From Muscardinus avellanarius (Eukaryota > Chordata > Mammalia > Rodentia > Gliridae), in the NCBI GenBank assembly GCA_963383645.1, contig OY726571.1, forward strand, positions 75,623,860 through 75,687,859: 64,000 bases of DNA, given 5' to 3'. Positions 44,242 to 55,975 of this stretch are shown here, piece after piece. Every line of letters starts with the position of its first letter. The stretch's first letter is position 1. The notes beneath the pieces are model-generated. The model was not told the origin of the DNA. It made no database searches and was given only the letters and a program-made list of their open reading frames with translations. A program made the translations under genes and the position numbers.

Positions 44242-45224
44242 TCTATTCCAATTTTAGTATTTTTTTCAATAATACAATCATGTGAAGCATAGCAATGCTT
44301 TGGTGATAGACAGTAGCCCTACAAGATTGTATCTTAGTGATGCTATAGCTGTCTTTGTTTAGATACTCTGATGTCTGCAAGGAAACACCCACTGATGCAT
44401 TTCTCAGAACCCTTCTTCATCCTTAAGTGATGCATGACTGTATGCTTTTCCTACCCCAACATCATGTCTCCCGTGGGGGTTATCTTTGACAGGCTGTAGG
44501 ATGCTACCCTTACGGATTATTCACTATCTCATTTTCCACTTCCCTTCAGGATCCCAGTCCCTGATTCTCTAGGGTTGTGTTGACCTCCACAGTATTCAGA
44601 GTGGAGTGTCTTGGTTGTGCTGATCCACACAAATTTTGCCGGTGGTGGGAGGGGGGATTCAAACTGAAGTCAAACAAAAAAATTCTTGACATGTTACTAT
44701 GAAACCTACATCACTGGTTTCAGGCATAGCAGGATCCAGGAATTCAGTCATAGTCATTAGACTTGGTCTCTCATGCATTGATTTTGTTTCTTTTGGGGTT
44801 AATTTCTTTTTAGGTTTTCTCTCTTTTTCCAAATTTTAGAAAAGAGGATTCTGTGGTACTTCAGAATCTTTATATGATCCTTAGAATGAGAGTTTTCAGG
44901 AAACAAGAGTGTGCTCTTATGAAAGCCCAGCAGAGGCTCCAGGAAAGAGTTTCATTGGCTCAGTTTAGTCTCTATGGTTACTCTAAGATCTACACCTGAG
45001 GACTCTGATTGGCCAGGCTTGAGTCACATGCCAATGCTGGAGCTGCAGACAGCCCCATCTAAACCACAGGGACTGGGGGAAAGAGAAGGGAAAGAAAGGG
45101 GGAGCAGAAAGGTGCACACACAGCACCTTCAGCAAACTCTGGGAACACATTTCTAAATAAAACAGTACTGGGTACAGGGGGTGCTCTGAAGGTAAAAAGA
45201 GGAAATTCATATCCTACCTGTAAT
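43760..45224. other. Single-copy intergenic DNA with (CT)n
   Basis: (CT)n at 44199-44239. No gene or further repeat recognised. Confidence 0.4.
44199..44239 (+). repeat. (CT)n microsatellite
   Basis: About 20 uninterrupted CT units. Confidence 0.92.
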
Positions 45225-45415
45225 TTGTTTGATGCCTGCTATGGTGAGCCCTGTGCATTTTGTATGGGCCAAATTCATTTAATATTTAAAGCCACCATAG
45301 GAAATAGACAGCCTGACATAATTGTAAAATCAAGGGAGACCAGGTGCAGAGATACTTGGTAACTTTCTCAAAGTCATGCTACCGGAGAAAAAAATTTGAA
45401 TTTAGATGACTCTGA
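45225..45415 (+). repeat. MIR fragment
   Basis: 'atgcctgctatggtgagccctgtgc...ttcatttaatatttaaagcc...tggtaactttctcaaagtca...' follows the MIR consensus order. Confidence 0.55.
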
Positions 45416-45425
45416 CCCAAAATAT

Positions 45426-45426
<1 letters not shown>

Positions 45427-45466
<40 letters not shown>

Positions 45467-45660
45467 GCTCGAACTTGAACCCAGGAGCATTCTACCTCCG
45501 AGCTACAACCCCAGCCCCATTTTTTGTTCTTTATTTTGAAACAGCGTCTCACCAAGTTGTGGAGCCTCACTAAGTAGCTGAGGCTGTCCACAAACCTGGA
45601 TCCTCCTGTCTCAGCCTCCTGAATGCTGGGATTACAAGTGTGCACCACCATGTCCGGCTC
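45427..45660 (-). mobile_element. B1-ID composite SINE with (TG)n tail
   Basis: About 20 TG units (45427-45467) occupy the tail position of the reversed copy, which ends 'gcaccaccatgtccggct'. Confidence 0.87.
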
Positions 45661-46165
45661 CAAGATGTTCTTTATTTTTTTGGCATATTGTAATTGTACA
45701 TGGTAGTGAGATCCATAGTGATACATTCATATCATAATTTGGTCCACTTCCTTCCCTATACTCCCCCTTTTCCTCTTTTCTCCTTTCTCCCAATTCTCTC
45801 CCACTATTTTTTTCATCTCTCCTAATTTCCATGAGGTCCCATATCATTCCTGTTTTCTCTCTAGCATCCACGGATGAGGTAAAGAAAGCATGTGGCCCTC
45901 GACTTTCCAGAATGGGCTGATCTCACTCAGCATGCCGGCCTCTAGCTCTATCTAATTTCCTGCAGATGACATAATTTTGTTCTTCCTCATGGCTGAGTAA
46001 ACGTCTGTTGTACTGACACCACATTTTCTTTAACCGTTCCTTGCTGATGGAAACCTCGGTTGGTTCCATAACTTGGCCATTGTGAATTGTGCTGTTATAA
46101 ACATGGGTATGCCTTTGTGGCTACTGTATGTGGACTTGAATTCTTTTGGAAAGATAGTGAGGACT
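45661..46165 (-). mobile_element. L1 3' UTR fragment, antisense
   Basis: Read on +, 'atgtggccctcgactttcca', 'gatctcactcagcatgccgg', 'gatgacataattttgttctt', 'ggttggttccataacttggc', 'gtgaattgtgctgttataaa' follow the reversed order of an L1 3' UTR. Confidence 0.7.
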
Positions 46166-47062
46166 GGGAGAGCTGTGACCCAAGATATCCGTACCCATCT
46201 CATGATCCTGCTTACTGAGACAGCAGGGCACAGTTAGCGTGGCAGTTGCTCCCCTCGGGGCCCATGCACTCATTTGCAAAGTTGTGGTAGTGTGGGCTCT
46301 AAGAAGTTCACGTCTGAGTCCCCTGCACGGAAGGGAGCCGGCTGGCCAGCATTCACGCGGGGTTGGGTGGCATACATTCAGATGATGCTTCAGCTCAAGG
46401 GTCTGTTCCACTGGGCCCCGTAGGGTCGCTGTGGCTCCCAAGCTTCCTCTAGTACCTAAATCCTTTGTGCCCCTCTGCTCCTCTGCCTGATGTGGCTTCC
46501 CTCACTTTCTTCGGGGTGATGTTCCTGTTTACTCCTCAGTAAAACTCTTCCAAGAGCATTAATCTTTCTCTGAGTTTGTTTTCCAGGGAAACTCAACATC
46601 TTTGTGTCTTCCAGCATGATGAAATTACTGTCTAATGCACTCCAAGATAAATAAATGAAGCTGTGAAGGCATTTCTCAGGGGGATGTTAAGATGAGATAT
46701 ACAAGCCCTATCCCTTCTCTGAGATAAGATCCCTAAACTACATAAAATACCTACCCAGAGTCTCTGTGAAGGGCCACTCTATTAACCACACATTTCCCGA
46801 CAGAAAATTCCATTCTTCTCTCTCTACTCAATCTTTCTTACTCGGCTTTATTTTCTTATCAAATATTTATTACCAAATCTTTTCCTCTTCCAATCTCTTT
46901 GTTTCTATCATCTATATCTATCTATATCATCTATCATCTATTATCTATATCTATCACTTTATATCTCCAAATCTCTATCTCCCCAAATCTCTCTTTTTTT
47001 CTCTATACCCATCTCTAAATTTTTATTCATTTACCACCTCTGTCTTTAAATCATAACCTATG
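46166..47062. other. Single-copy DNA with an ATCT-rich array
   Basis: No gene seen. An imperfect (ATCT)n stretch lies at 46905-46990. Confidence 0.45.
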
Positions 47063-47071
47063 TCATCTATT

Positions 47072-47278
47072 TTTTCCCTTGTGGTGCTGGTGATTGAACC
47101 CAGGGACCTTCTACCTCCGAGCTACATCCCCAGACGATTTTTATTTTCATTGGGAAACAGAGTCATGCAAAGTTGCTGAGACCCTCACGAAGTTGCTGAG
47201 ACTGGCTTCGAACCTGCGATCCTCCTGGCTCAGCCTCCCAAGTTCTGAGAGTGCAGGTGTGCACCACTGTGCCCGGCT
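47072..47278 (-). mobile_element. B1-ID composite SINE with TSD
   Basis: Reversed copy flanked by TCATCTATT at 47063-47071 and 47279-47287. Confidence 0.88.
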
Positions 47279-47287
47279 TCATCTATT

Positions 47288-47920
47288 GACCAAGATTTAG
47301 CTACGTGCCCCTTCCTGCCCTCACTAGCATTCTGGCTGTCTAAGAAGATGACTTTCTATCCTGTTCATTTTATCTTTATTGTCCACATCAGTTTCTGGCT
47401 CAGACTAGGTGCTCATTAAGTGTCTGTCAGATGAGTGGAAAACAAAACAAGCAGATTAAATAAGAGAAGGGGCAGGAGGGAAGGTCAGAAAGAATAAGTC
47501 AACAGCATGGAGAACACTGCAGCAGCCCGCTGAGCCCACCTCTGCCGCTGGGTGCTCGGGTACCAGCTGAACCTGGCATAGGGTACTCTTTTTTCTCCCT
47601 GGCCAGGGCTAGCACCCAGACCTCAGCTCCGAGAGCCCTTTCTAATTAGAAATCTTGAATTTATCAAATATAAGGTATATGTTTCTAGACAAATTTCTTA
47701 CTTTTTCATCCTTATAATCTTTGAAAAAAATCTGTAAGATGAGAATTCTGTGCTTCTAACCTGACAGAGACTATATGTGTTACCTCCATGAAGCTCTTAG
47801 GAGAATCATGAACAAAGTATATGATCAGTAAGTACTATCACTTTTACTGGTTGTGGCATCTGTGACATAATACAAGATCTGTGATCTGTGGGGATGATCT
47901 GTTGGGTTAAATTTTTTTTA
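47288..47920. other. Single-copy intergenic DNA, no gene seen
   Basis: No recognised repeat or convincing open frame. Confidence 0.4.
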
Positions 47921-48124
47921 AATTTTTCAACCAGAGGTTGAACCCAGAGGCATTCTACCTCTGAGCTCCACCCTCATCCCTATTTTTATTTTCTATTTTG
48001 AAACAGGATCTCACTAAGCTATTGGAGGGCTTTGCTAAGTTGCAGAGTCTGGCCTTGAACCTGCAATCTTCCTGTCTCAGCCTCTCAAGTATTGGGATTA
48101 CACATATGTGCCACCATGCCAGGC
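47921..48124 (-). mobile_element. B1-ID composite SINE
   Basis: Reversed copy from 'ttaaatttttcaaccagagg' to 'gtgccaccatgccaggct'; a CTGTTGGG flank on both sides may be the TSD. Confidence 0.82.
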
Positions 48125-48319
48125 TGTTGGGGGTTTTATGGAAGGGATTTAAGCACGGGACTAGATATTGGATAAGATAATGACTCAGCCTCCTATTCTT
48201 TCTAAGGCTGTGGTTATGGGTAGTGATCTGAGTGGAGACTAACGTTTTTTTCTTCTGAGTCAAAGCAAAGCTTATTCTTTGTTCTGGTCTGAATAGAATA
48301 TTTTTCCTTAGAATTAGAG

Positions 48320-48545
48320 ATAGGTAATTTTGTGGAAAAGCACAGTCAGTGGCCAATAGCTTGGAGCTGGATTACTGGGTTTAGTTTCTGGCTCCACCAC
48401 ACACTGTCTGTGACAGCAAGCAGTTATGTAACTACTCTTTGCCTTGATTTCATCTGTAATATGGAGATAATGAACATTAAAGGGCTAAGTCTACGGTGTG
48501 CAGTTTATCTTAGACCTCAGAGGGACTCACTTGGGCAAGCACAGG
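48320..48545 (+). repeat. MIR element
   Basis: 'gagctggattactgggttta', 'ggctccaccacacactgtctgtgac', 'taactactctttgcc', 'tcatctgtaatatggagata' is a clear MIR in + orientation. Confidence 0.75.
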
Positions 48546-49636
48546 GACTGGGAGTGTGACTATTGTTGTGCGATTTCCCATTTAGTTTTGTAATGTCTGT
48601 GGATAGCAAAACAAGATAGTATCAGTGGGGTTGGAAGTAAGTGCCTAAGGCCTGGACCATGGAGCCAATGGATGTAGTTAACTGACACTAGTTAGTAGTG
48701 GTGTAAAGCAATTATTCAGAGCTTCCTAAGGATAAGCCTTCCCATCACCTGGCATGATCTCTCCTGGGACAAGGCAGACTCTAATTGGCACCGGCCCGAG
48801 CTCATTCTCCATCAGAGATTGAGATTTGTGAATTCTCCCTCCTCAAGCATCTCTTTGCTTGATGTTTTCTATTAACATGTGCTGCCAATGTATTCTTTGA
48901 GTTCAGTGGTGAACTGCGGTCTTTAAGATTTATTTTCAGGATGCCCAGCGCTACCCGAGGATCATTTCAGCTCCAGTGTCGACATTTCTGGTTTGACCAC
49001 CTTGAATTCACCTTCCCTAGAGGAAGACAAGTAGTTTATTGGTAAGCTAAGTCTACAGGGTCACGTACAACACAGTGGTAGTTATAATCCCACAGGAGCA
49101 GGCATGAGACAATGAGTTTTCTTTTTGCTTATAATCCAAATTCGTAAGAAAGGAGAGTCAGTATCACCTTTTGCCATGATTTAAGTGGGTCCTGCGCTGG
49201 CAGATCTGCCTTGGGGCCTGGCTTCTTTGCCTGTGTCTGGCAGACATCTCAGGGTAACCTCTATTGCAGGCTGGCTGACTGTGCTTCAAGGAAAGGAAAG
49301 AAGAAGAAATTCTAGACTTGGCTTCAGAGCTGTGCTTTTATTTTATATTTTTAAAGAAGATGAAATACCAGGCATTAACAAACTTTGTATTCTAATGGCT
49401 GCTTGGGCTGGTGAACTTTGTAAGTGTTTTGGTAAGTTAGGATTGTGAGGGATAAAAGTAAGGCAGGGCAGGATACAATCTCCTAATCTTTAACACGTGG
49501 AGGCTCATGATTTATTTTTTTATATTCTAGAAGTGGTGAGACAAACACAGTTTGGTGAAATGACTTTTTGAGTGGTGAGGCTAAATTTTAAAATGGTTGT
49601 TTCTATTTGTTTATTTTAATTAAAAATATATTTTAC
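48546..49636. other. Single-copy intergenic DNA, no gene seen
   Basis: The part at 48750-49010 has balanced composition and could be conserved. No coding evidence. Confidence 0.35.
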
Positions 49637-49821
49637 AGTACTGGGGATGGAACCCAGGGGCATTCTACCTAGAGCAACACCCCCGGCCCTATTTTTATTC
49701 TTTATTTTGAAACAGAGTCCTACTGAGTTGCAAAGGGCATTACTAAGTAGCTGAGACTGTCCATGAACCTCAATCCCCGTCTCAGCCTCCCAGGTACAAG
49801 CGTGTGCCACCGTGCCTGGCT
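49637..49821 (-). mobile_element. B1-ID composite SINE
   Basis: Reversed copy from 'cagtactggggatggaaccc' to 'gtgccaccgtgcctggct'; flanks rich in ATTTAAAATAT on both sides may be the TSD. Confidence 0.82.
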
Positions 49822-49829
49822 ATTTAAAA

Positions 49830-50130
49830 TATTTTTAGTATTCTTATTGGTGGTGACATGTAACTGTACATCTTAGATTCCAAGTGATACAGACATACTT
49901 GCACACATATACTTGATGTATTTCCCTTTGTATACCTGTCCCCCATTCCTCCTGCTCCATACTTGCACGTTAATGAGATTGGCAGCAAAACCTTAAATGG
50001 ACAGAACCAAGTTTGAACTGTTTCCTTTGTTAATCCGCACCCCCCACCCCCAAATCCTCTTCCACTCTTTTACCATTTTTCTCTTCTCGTTTGATTGAAG
50101 TCCCTTTTGCTTTTCTTGTTGTATCTATTA
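49830..50130 (-). mobile_element. Diverged L1 3' UTR fragment, antisense
   Basis: 'ttcttattggtggtgacatgtaactgtaca...atacagacatacttgcacac' resembles the start of the L1 segment at 34763. Heavily diverged. Confidence 0.45.
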
Positions 50131-50397
50131 TGCCGTGATTGTGTAAGGAATAGGTCCAGCAGCCGAAGTTCCTTCCCCTAGGTACCCTCCAAGTGTGCTG
50201 CTCTAGGCTGGGGCTTTGGCTGAACCTTTCATTTCAACAAACAGCCACCGTTCATTTAAGTTTTCTTCTTTTTCTGATCATTGTTTCAGTAAACGATGCC
50301 AGCTTTTAGAGTGTTTAATATGCTCATGTTTATTACCTCAGCAAGAATCTTGCCCTTCAATTATTTACAATGATTCCGACAGCATTACTGGGAAATG

Positions 50398-50567
50398 TAG
50401 ACTCAACCCAGGGGTGCTCCACCTCTGAGCTACACCCTCAGTCCTATTTTATTTTTTATTTTGAAACAGGGCCTCACAAAGTTGTGGAGGCTGGCCTTGA
50501 ACCCGTGAACCTCCTATCTCATTGTCCTATGTACTGGGATTACAGGCGTACACCGCCATGCGTGGCA
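50398..50567 (-). mobile_element. B1-ID composite SINE, tail lost
   Basis: Reversed copy starting inside the ID-like half ('tagactcaacccaggggtgc') and ending 'acaccgccatgcgtggc'; no T-run remains. Confidence 0.78.
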
Positions 50568-51167
50568 CATTCCCTTTGAACAGTACACCTTTCCTTGATG
50601 GTTATGATACAATCCTTCTTGTAGATCCACATGTCTGTGACCCAGTGAACCATGTTTTAGAAAAGGCCTATGTTGAGGACCCTCCTCTTTCCCTTGCTGT
50701 TCTTATTTTGGTAAATTGCTGGAAGAAGGAAGTTCCAGCTGGAAGGCAATTTGAACCAGTTTAGACTCCTAGAAGCAACAGGAGCGAGTACTCATGTCAC
50801 TACACTGCGACGGTACACGGCACATGTCATTTTAAAGAAGTACTTGCCAAGTTAAAAAAATGAAGCGTTCTCTGTTTTTCTTGCATGTTCTTGGATTACC
50901 AGTGACTTTGAACTTTTGACATACCAACATTTTAATGGTCACTTCCGTCTGCTCTTTCACAAATCATCATTCCCCTATTCGGTCAATGCTCACCGATGGC
51001 CTGCCGTATGTGGAACACCGCGTGGAGCCTGCGACATTAGCAGCAAACAAGAGAGACGGTCTCTGCCCTAATGGAAGAAAAGCTCGCGCCTGTCTTTCTA
51101 CTGATTAAAAAGAAAAAATATATATAACACTTAGCTGTTCTTGCTGACCTTAAAAGAGAGCAAGATT
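50568..51167. other. Single-copy intergenic DNA, no gene seen
   Basis: A possible old repeat fragment lies at 50965-51080, similar in order to 34115-34260. Confidence 0.35.
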
Positions 51168-51183
51168 AAGAATTTTAACTTTA

Positions 51184-51382
51184 GTGCCGGGCATAGTGGT
51201 GCACGCTTGTAATCTCCGCGCTTGGGAGGCAGAGACGGGAGGATCGCGCAGGTTCGAAGCCAGCCGCTTTGGCTTAGGAGACCCTGTTTCCAAATAAAAA
51301 GTATAAAATAGGTCTGGGAGTGTAGCCCGGAGGTAGAAGGGTTTCCAGGAACCCCAGTACCACCACCAAAAAAAAAAAAAAA
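51184..51382 (+). mobile_element. Young B1-ID SINE with 16-bp TSD
   Basis: + copy with intact B box GGTTCGAAGCC, young-subfamily end '...ccaggaaccccagtaccacc' and a pure A-tail. Perfect 16-bp TSD AAGAATTTTAACTTTA at 51168-51183 and 51383-51398. Confidence 0.95.
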
Positions 51383-51613
51383 AAGAATTTTAACTTTATT
51401 AACTTTATTATGTATATTTCAGATTTCCTAAGCTTATCTTTTATGCCTAAGCTTTATAGTAGTTTTGATATGAGAAAGTGATACACAGTAGGGAAATTGG
51501 TCTCTCCCTCTCTCTGGTTGATTTTGTTCTGTCAGCAATTTTGATTAGGAAGGTATTCTAAATCCTCTAACATAAATTTATTTGTATTTCTTATTTCTTC
51601 TAGGTTGCGTGTG

Positions 51614-51780
51614 TGTTTTGCTAGAAATTGAACCCAGGAGAATTCTACCTCAGAGCTCTATTTTTTTTTTTTTAATTTTGAAACAGTTTCTCACTAAGTC
51701 GCTGAGGGGCTGAGAGCTGGTGATCCTTCTGTCTCAGCCTCCCAAGTACTGGGATTACAGGCATGAACCATTGCACCCAG
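51614..51780 (-). mobile_element. B1-ID composite SINE
   Basis: Reversed copy from 'gtgttttgctagaaattgaa' to 'gaaccattgcaccca'; shortened in the middle. Confidence 0.78.
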
Positions 51781-52027
51781 ATTTTTCTAGATATTTTGGA
51801 CACAGCTTTTTAAACATTTAGCAATTTATCCTATCCCAAATACAGATTGTTTTGTACTGTTATGTACCAATTTATTTTCCCCCATAGTAGTTAATGTACT
51901 GTTTTTGTACCATTTATTAAATAGTATTTCCTCCTATGATGAATACATCTGCATTTATCATATACTAAGTTCTTTTCGAAGTGGTTCGTAGTAGGTTTCA
52001 TTTCTAGGCTATTTGTTTCCATTATCG

Positions 52028-52216
52028 TTTTTTTTTTTTTTTTGGTGGTACTGGGGTTCCTGGAAGCCCTTCTATCTCCGGGCTACACTCCCAGACCTAT
52101 TTTATATTTTTGAAACAGGGTCTCTTACGCCAGCGTGGCTGGCTTCGAACCTGCGCCATCCTCCTGTCTCTGCCTCCCAAGCGCGGGGATTACAAGCGTG
52201 CGCCACCACGCCCGGC
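52028..52216 (-). mobile_element. Young B1-ID SINE with TSD
   Basis: Reversed copy with pure T-run and the 'gtgcgccaccacgcccggc' end, flanked by TCCATTATCG at 52018-52027 and 52217-52226. Confidence 0.92.
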
Positions 52217-52576
52217 TCCATTATCGATTTTTATGTACATCATATTATGTCACGATACGTCATAACATGTTTTATTATCTGGTAGTGAAAGCTCTCTTAA
52301 TTACTGTGGTGAGTGTCATCAAATTATTTTTAGTAGCCACTGAAGTTTAGACTGACTCATGGGATTGTACGAGTTTGTAATGCCACATAGAGATATTTTT
52401 CCAAATGAACTCTTTTTCGCTAAGTATAATGTGTCACATGTTGTAAAAATTTTGATAATACTGAAAAGCACAAAGGAAAAAATAAAAATGTCTCAAGTTC
52501 ATTGGCAAAGACAGCCATTTAAAATATTTTGGATTATATACTTCCAGCCTTTTAGGTATGTGGATGGTACATATAC

Positions 52577-52702
52577 ATTTTTTATTATTTATTTTGAAAC
52601 AGGGCCTCACTAAGTAATAGCCGAGTCTGTCCATGAACCGTGATCCTCCTGTCTCAGCCTGCCCAATGCTGGGATTACAAGCACGCATCACCACGCCCGG
52701 CT
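52577..52702 (-). mobile_element. B1-like half of a SINE, ID half missing
   Basis: Starts at the A-rich linker ('tttattttgaaacagggcct') and ends 'gcatcaccacgcccggct'. No ID-like half. Confidence 0.75.
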
Positions 52703-52864
52703 TCCTATTTTATTTTTTATTTTGCAACAGGTTCTCACAAAATTGCAGAGGTCCTTGCTAACTTGCTGAGCCCGGCCGCAAGTCCTGTCTTGGAGGAACT
52801 GTGATCCTCCTGTCTCAGCCTCCCCAGTACCAAGATTACAGGTGTACACCACCACACCTGGCTT
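52703..52864 (-). mobile_element. B1-like half of an older SINE in tandem
   Basis: Second half-copy in the same direction ('tttattttgcaacaggttct' to 'acaccaccacacctggct'). The pair probably results from insertion into the linker of an old copy with loss of the left part. Confidence 0.72.
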
Positions 52865-53237
52865 CATAATTAATCAATCCTTGAGATTATTTGTGGTTTT
52901 ATCTATTTTAAATGATGTTATCATAACATATAATTTTTCCTCTCCTCATCCCCCATCCCCAGTCTTGGTGGGGAGATGTCTTTCAGTAAACTAGAGAACA
53001 GTGATAGCTTTGATAGCATAAGAGCATCAAACTTATCCCAAGAAAGTTGTTAAGAGCTATAAGAAATGATGTCATGATTAAGGGGTGAGTGTGAGACTCC
53101 AGGAGTGAGACTGGATCCTGGATTTATCTTTCTAAGTGGGTTGTCCTGCCTAGGTAAGTTATATGGTCATAAGGTTAAAATCCAGATGTACATTCTGCTA
53201 AATGGGATGTTGTACATCCTACGTGAACAAGGTCAAC

Positions 53238-53433
53238 TTTTTTTTTTTTGGGGGGGGGGGTACTGGGGATTGAACTCAGAGACATTCTGCCTCTGAGCTA
53301 CTCTTCTACCTCCAGCCCTTTTTATTTTGAAACAGGCTCTTGTTAAGTTGATGAGGCTGGCTTCGAACCTGCGATCCACCTGTCTCAGCTCCCAATTACT
53401 GGGATTATAGGCCAGCACCACTGTGCCTGGCTC
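53238..53433 (-). mobile_element. B1-ID composite SINE
   Basis: T-run and G-run, then reversed copy from 'tactggggattgaactcaga' to 'gcaccactgtgcctggct'. Confidence 0.85.
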
Positions 53434-53689
53434 AGGATCAAATTTTCTCCATCCCTGAGACAATACCCCCGCTCATTTGCCTTTGTTCTAGTTTTGGTTC
53501 TTTTTCAACAGTTCAGAGGACCACAAGGCAGATATTGGAAAGTGTTGCACTTGGAAGATGTGCTGGCTGGCTATGGACCTCTGTCCCTTAACCCATTCAG
53601 AAAGACGAGGGTTACCATCACCACTGTCACTCGCATTAGACATCCCCATTGCCCTCGGTGGTCCTCCTTGTCTGTTCTACCTTGTCAGC

Positions 53690-54050
53690 GAGGGAGCTTA
53701 GCTAATCAGCCCTGATTAATTAGTTGCTAATAAGTACTGTGTACTAACAACTGTCCTAAGCGGTGGCAGCTCTAATTGATGGGGCATAACGAGCCCCTCC
53801 CTAATTATAGAGAGACACCGCTTCAGACCTTCTGCAGATGATCTCTGCGAGACGAGGGGCCACCCAGGGACGGCTGGGACAGGCACAGAATGGCAGGGTC
53901 TAATTTGCTTTTAACCTGCTTTGCCGAAGTTGGTTAATTAATAAGAGGTGGTGCGTCTGAAGGTTCGAACAGGTGCAAACAAACACCTGTAACCAGCTGT
54001 GTAATTGACCTCAGCGGAGCAAGGCTCGCTAATCACCCGCTCACTCCACC
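53690..54050. promoter_or_regulatory. Candidate developmental enhancer
   Basis: Repeat-free block dense in motifs: TAATTA at 53717 and 53802, TAATTG at 53773 and 54002, TTAATTA at 53934, a palindromic E-box pair ACAGGTG-CAAACAAA-CACCTGT at 53969-53990 with a forkhead-like spacer, CAGCTG at 53994 and TGACCTCA at 54006. CpGs are retained. It lies in the presumed gene-poor flank between RNF144B and ID4. Enhancer function is inference. Confidence 0.45.
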
Positions 54051-54339
54051 CTGTGGCTGAGAAGAGGCCCACGTGCTTTAGTGCCCTGCTCCCCAAGCCT
54101 GCACGAAAGGCCATGTTGTGTCAAAATGAGTTGAGGTTTGGGTTCATGGAGCTCACCCTGGTAAGTGAGTTCATTTCCACTTACTATACTCTGGATGCAT
54201 CTGCTCCCTTTATTTGGCTCATCTGTTTTTGTAACCTTCCTAAAATTTTGAGGATCCTGTGGATGCTGTCTACAGTTATGGATAGATAGGTCTCTCTCCA
54301 GGTTCAGATCTCAGAGTCAAAGAATTTCCTAGTTGTAGT

Positions 54340-54548
54340 TCAGGGGTTGGCAAACTGTAGGATAGCATGAGACTCATTTTTGCAAGTAAAGTTTTATGAG
54401 AACACAGTCATGATCATCTCTTTGTGGTCCATGGTGCTTTCTACTTACTTTCTGGAGACGGGAGCAGTTGTGTCAAGATTGTACAATGTGAAAAGCTGAA
54501 CCACTGGCTCTCTGGTTTTATGTAAGAACAAGTTTGCTGACCCAGGAG
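54340..54548. mobile_element. hAT-type non-autonomous DNA transposon
   Basis: Inverted ends 'caggggttggcaaactgtag' and 'agtttgctgacccagg' with 'agtaaagttttatgagaaca' inside: the same group as 25826-26058. Confidence 0.72.
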
Positions 54549-55146
54549 ATTGAGTCTAATCTATACTATATTTTTCAGCTTCGAAACTGTTGTAAAGTTA
54601 TAGATATTGCTCTTTAAAAAAGGGACCCATCATGGAGTGGAGGAAAAGAAGACCCCAAATATGTAAATATGTGTTTTTAAGAAACCCACAATCAAGTGGA
54701 GAATACCCAACATATATAAACTCTTTACAAGCTGCAAATTTTTCTTACGTGAATCTAATTAAAAACTTTTTTTCTGGATACTTCTTATCTTCTTGCAACA
54801 GTCGCTGGAATCTGCTAAATCTAGTTCCTGTTCAGTCTTTATCACAGTACTTGGCTTTGATGTGTCATATATTTACTTTGTTGATCATCCATATCCCTTT
54901 CTACAAGCTCCACAAGAAAAACACCTTACAATTCTTCTTCGCATTTCCTCGTGGTCTAGAATAACAGCCTGGAATATACAAGATGTACAATGAATACTGC
55001 GTTTTATGGAACCTAAGAAGTCATCATTTGTAAGCTGTATCATTATTTTATATGCCATTAAGAAAGACAAAGCATTGCCAATTAACGCATAACATATGCT
55101 GAGCTATTGATGATTGAAGGTGTATCTTTGTTTCATAGTCGTTAAA
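54549..55146. other. AT-rich intergenic DNA, no gene seen
   Basis: Open frame of 110 codons at 54632-54964 without a domain; no repeat recognised. Confidence 0.35.
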
Positions 55147-55156
55147 ATCTTAAAAG

Positions 55157-55336
55157 TCGGGCATGGTGGCGCATACTTGTAATCCCAGCATTTGGGAGGC
55201 TGAGACCGGAGGATCATGGTTTGTGGACAGCCTCAGCTATTTAGTGAGGCCCTTTGCAACTCAGTGAGACCCTGTTTCAAAATAAAGAATAAAAACTAGG
55301 GCTGGGATTGTAGCTCAGAGATAGAGTGCCCCTGGG

Positions 55337-55384
<48 letters not shown>
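55157..55384 (+). mobile_element. B1-ID composite SINE with (AC)n tail and TSD
   Basis: + copy from 'tcgggcatggtggcgcatac' to 'gcccctgggtt', then (AC)n at 55339-55384 in place of the last ID bases and A-tail. TSD ATCTTAAAAG at 55147-55156 and 55385-55394. Confidence 0.9.
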
Positions 55385-55386
<2 letters not shown>

Positions 55387-55524
55387 CTTAAAAGCACCAA
55401 ATAGGGGTCATGGTCAAATGGGTGGGAGAGCTATGATTTTAGGATTATTATTTTCAAGGCATAGCCAAATCATAAACATTTATCAAGTATTTGCCATGTG
55501 TAGTGTTCTGGTCTGGCAAAGTCA

Positions 55525-55975
55525 TCTGTATTAGTCAGCTTTCATAACCGAAATGGTATACTGAAATAATAGTTACTTTATCAAGAAAAGAAGTTTGTTT
55601 TAAAGCTTGTCATACTATAATGAAGTGCCAGAGTCAGGTCAATGTATAAAGGCAAGAAGTTTGTTGGAAGTTTGCTCACAGTTTTCAGTGCTAAGCATTC
55701 AAACAGCAAGGGTGAGGGTCCCCCTTGGCTATATGACATGGCAGAGTGTGTGTCTATCTATGTGTTCTCTCTCCCTGTCCTTATAAGGCCACACAGATTT
55801 AGTCATAGGTATCCACCCTAATGATCTAATCTCATCAAATCATTTCCCACTTCTAAACATCATAGTCAGGTTAGATTTCCACCCTCTAATGTCAGAAAAC
55901 TTTGGGGATTAAGCCCCTGCATGATTTCAGGGGAGGAAACCATCTGTAACCCACAGCATCACCCCTGACCATTCT
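55525..55975. repeat. Old interspersed repeat (family not named)
   Basis: 'tgtattagtcagctttcata', 'gtttgctcacagttttcagt', 'gtccttataaggccacacag', 'taatctcatcaaatcatttc' follow a repeat order common in this rodent lineage. Confidence 0.45.
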
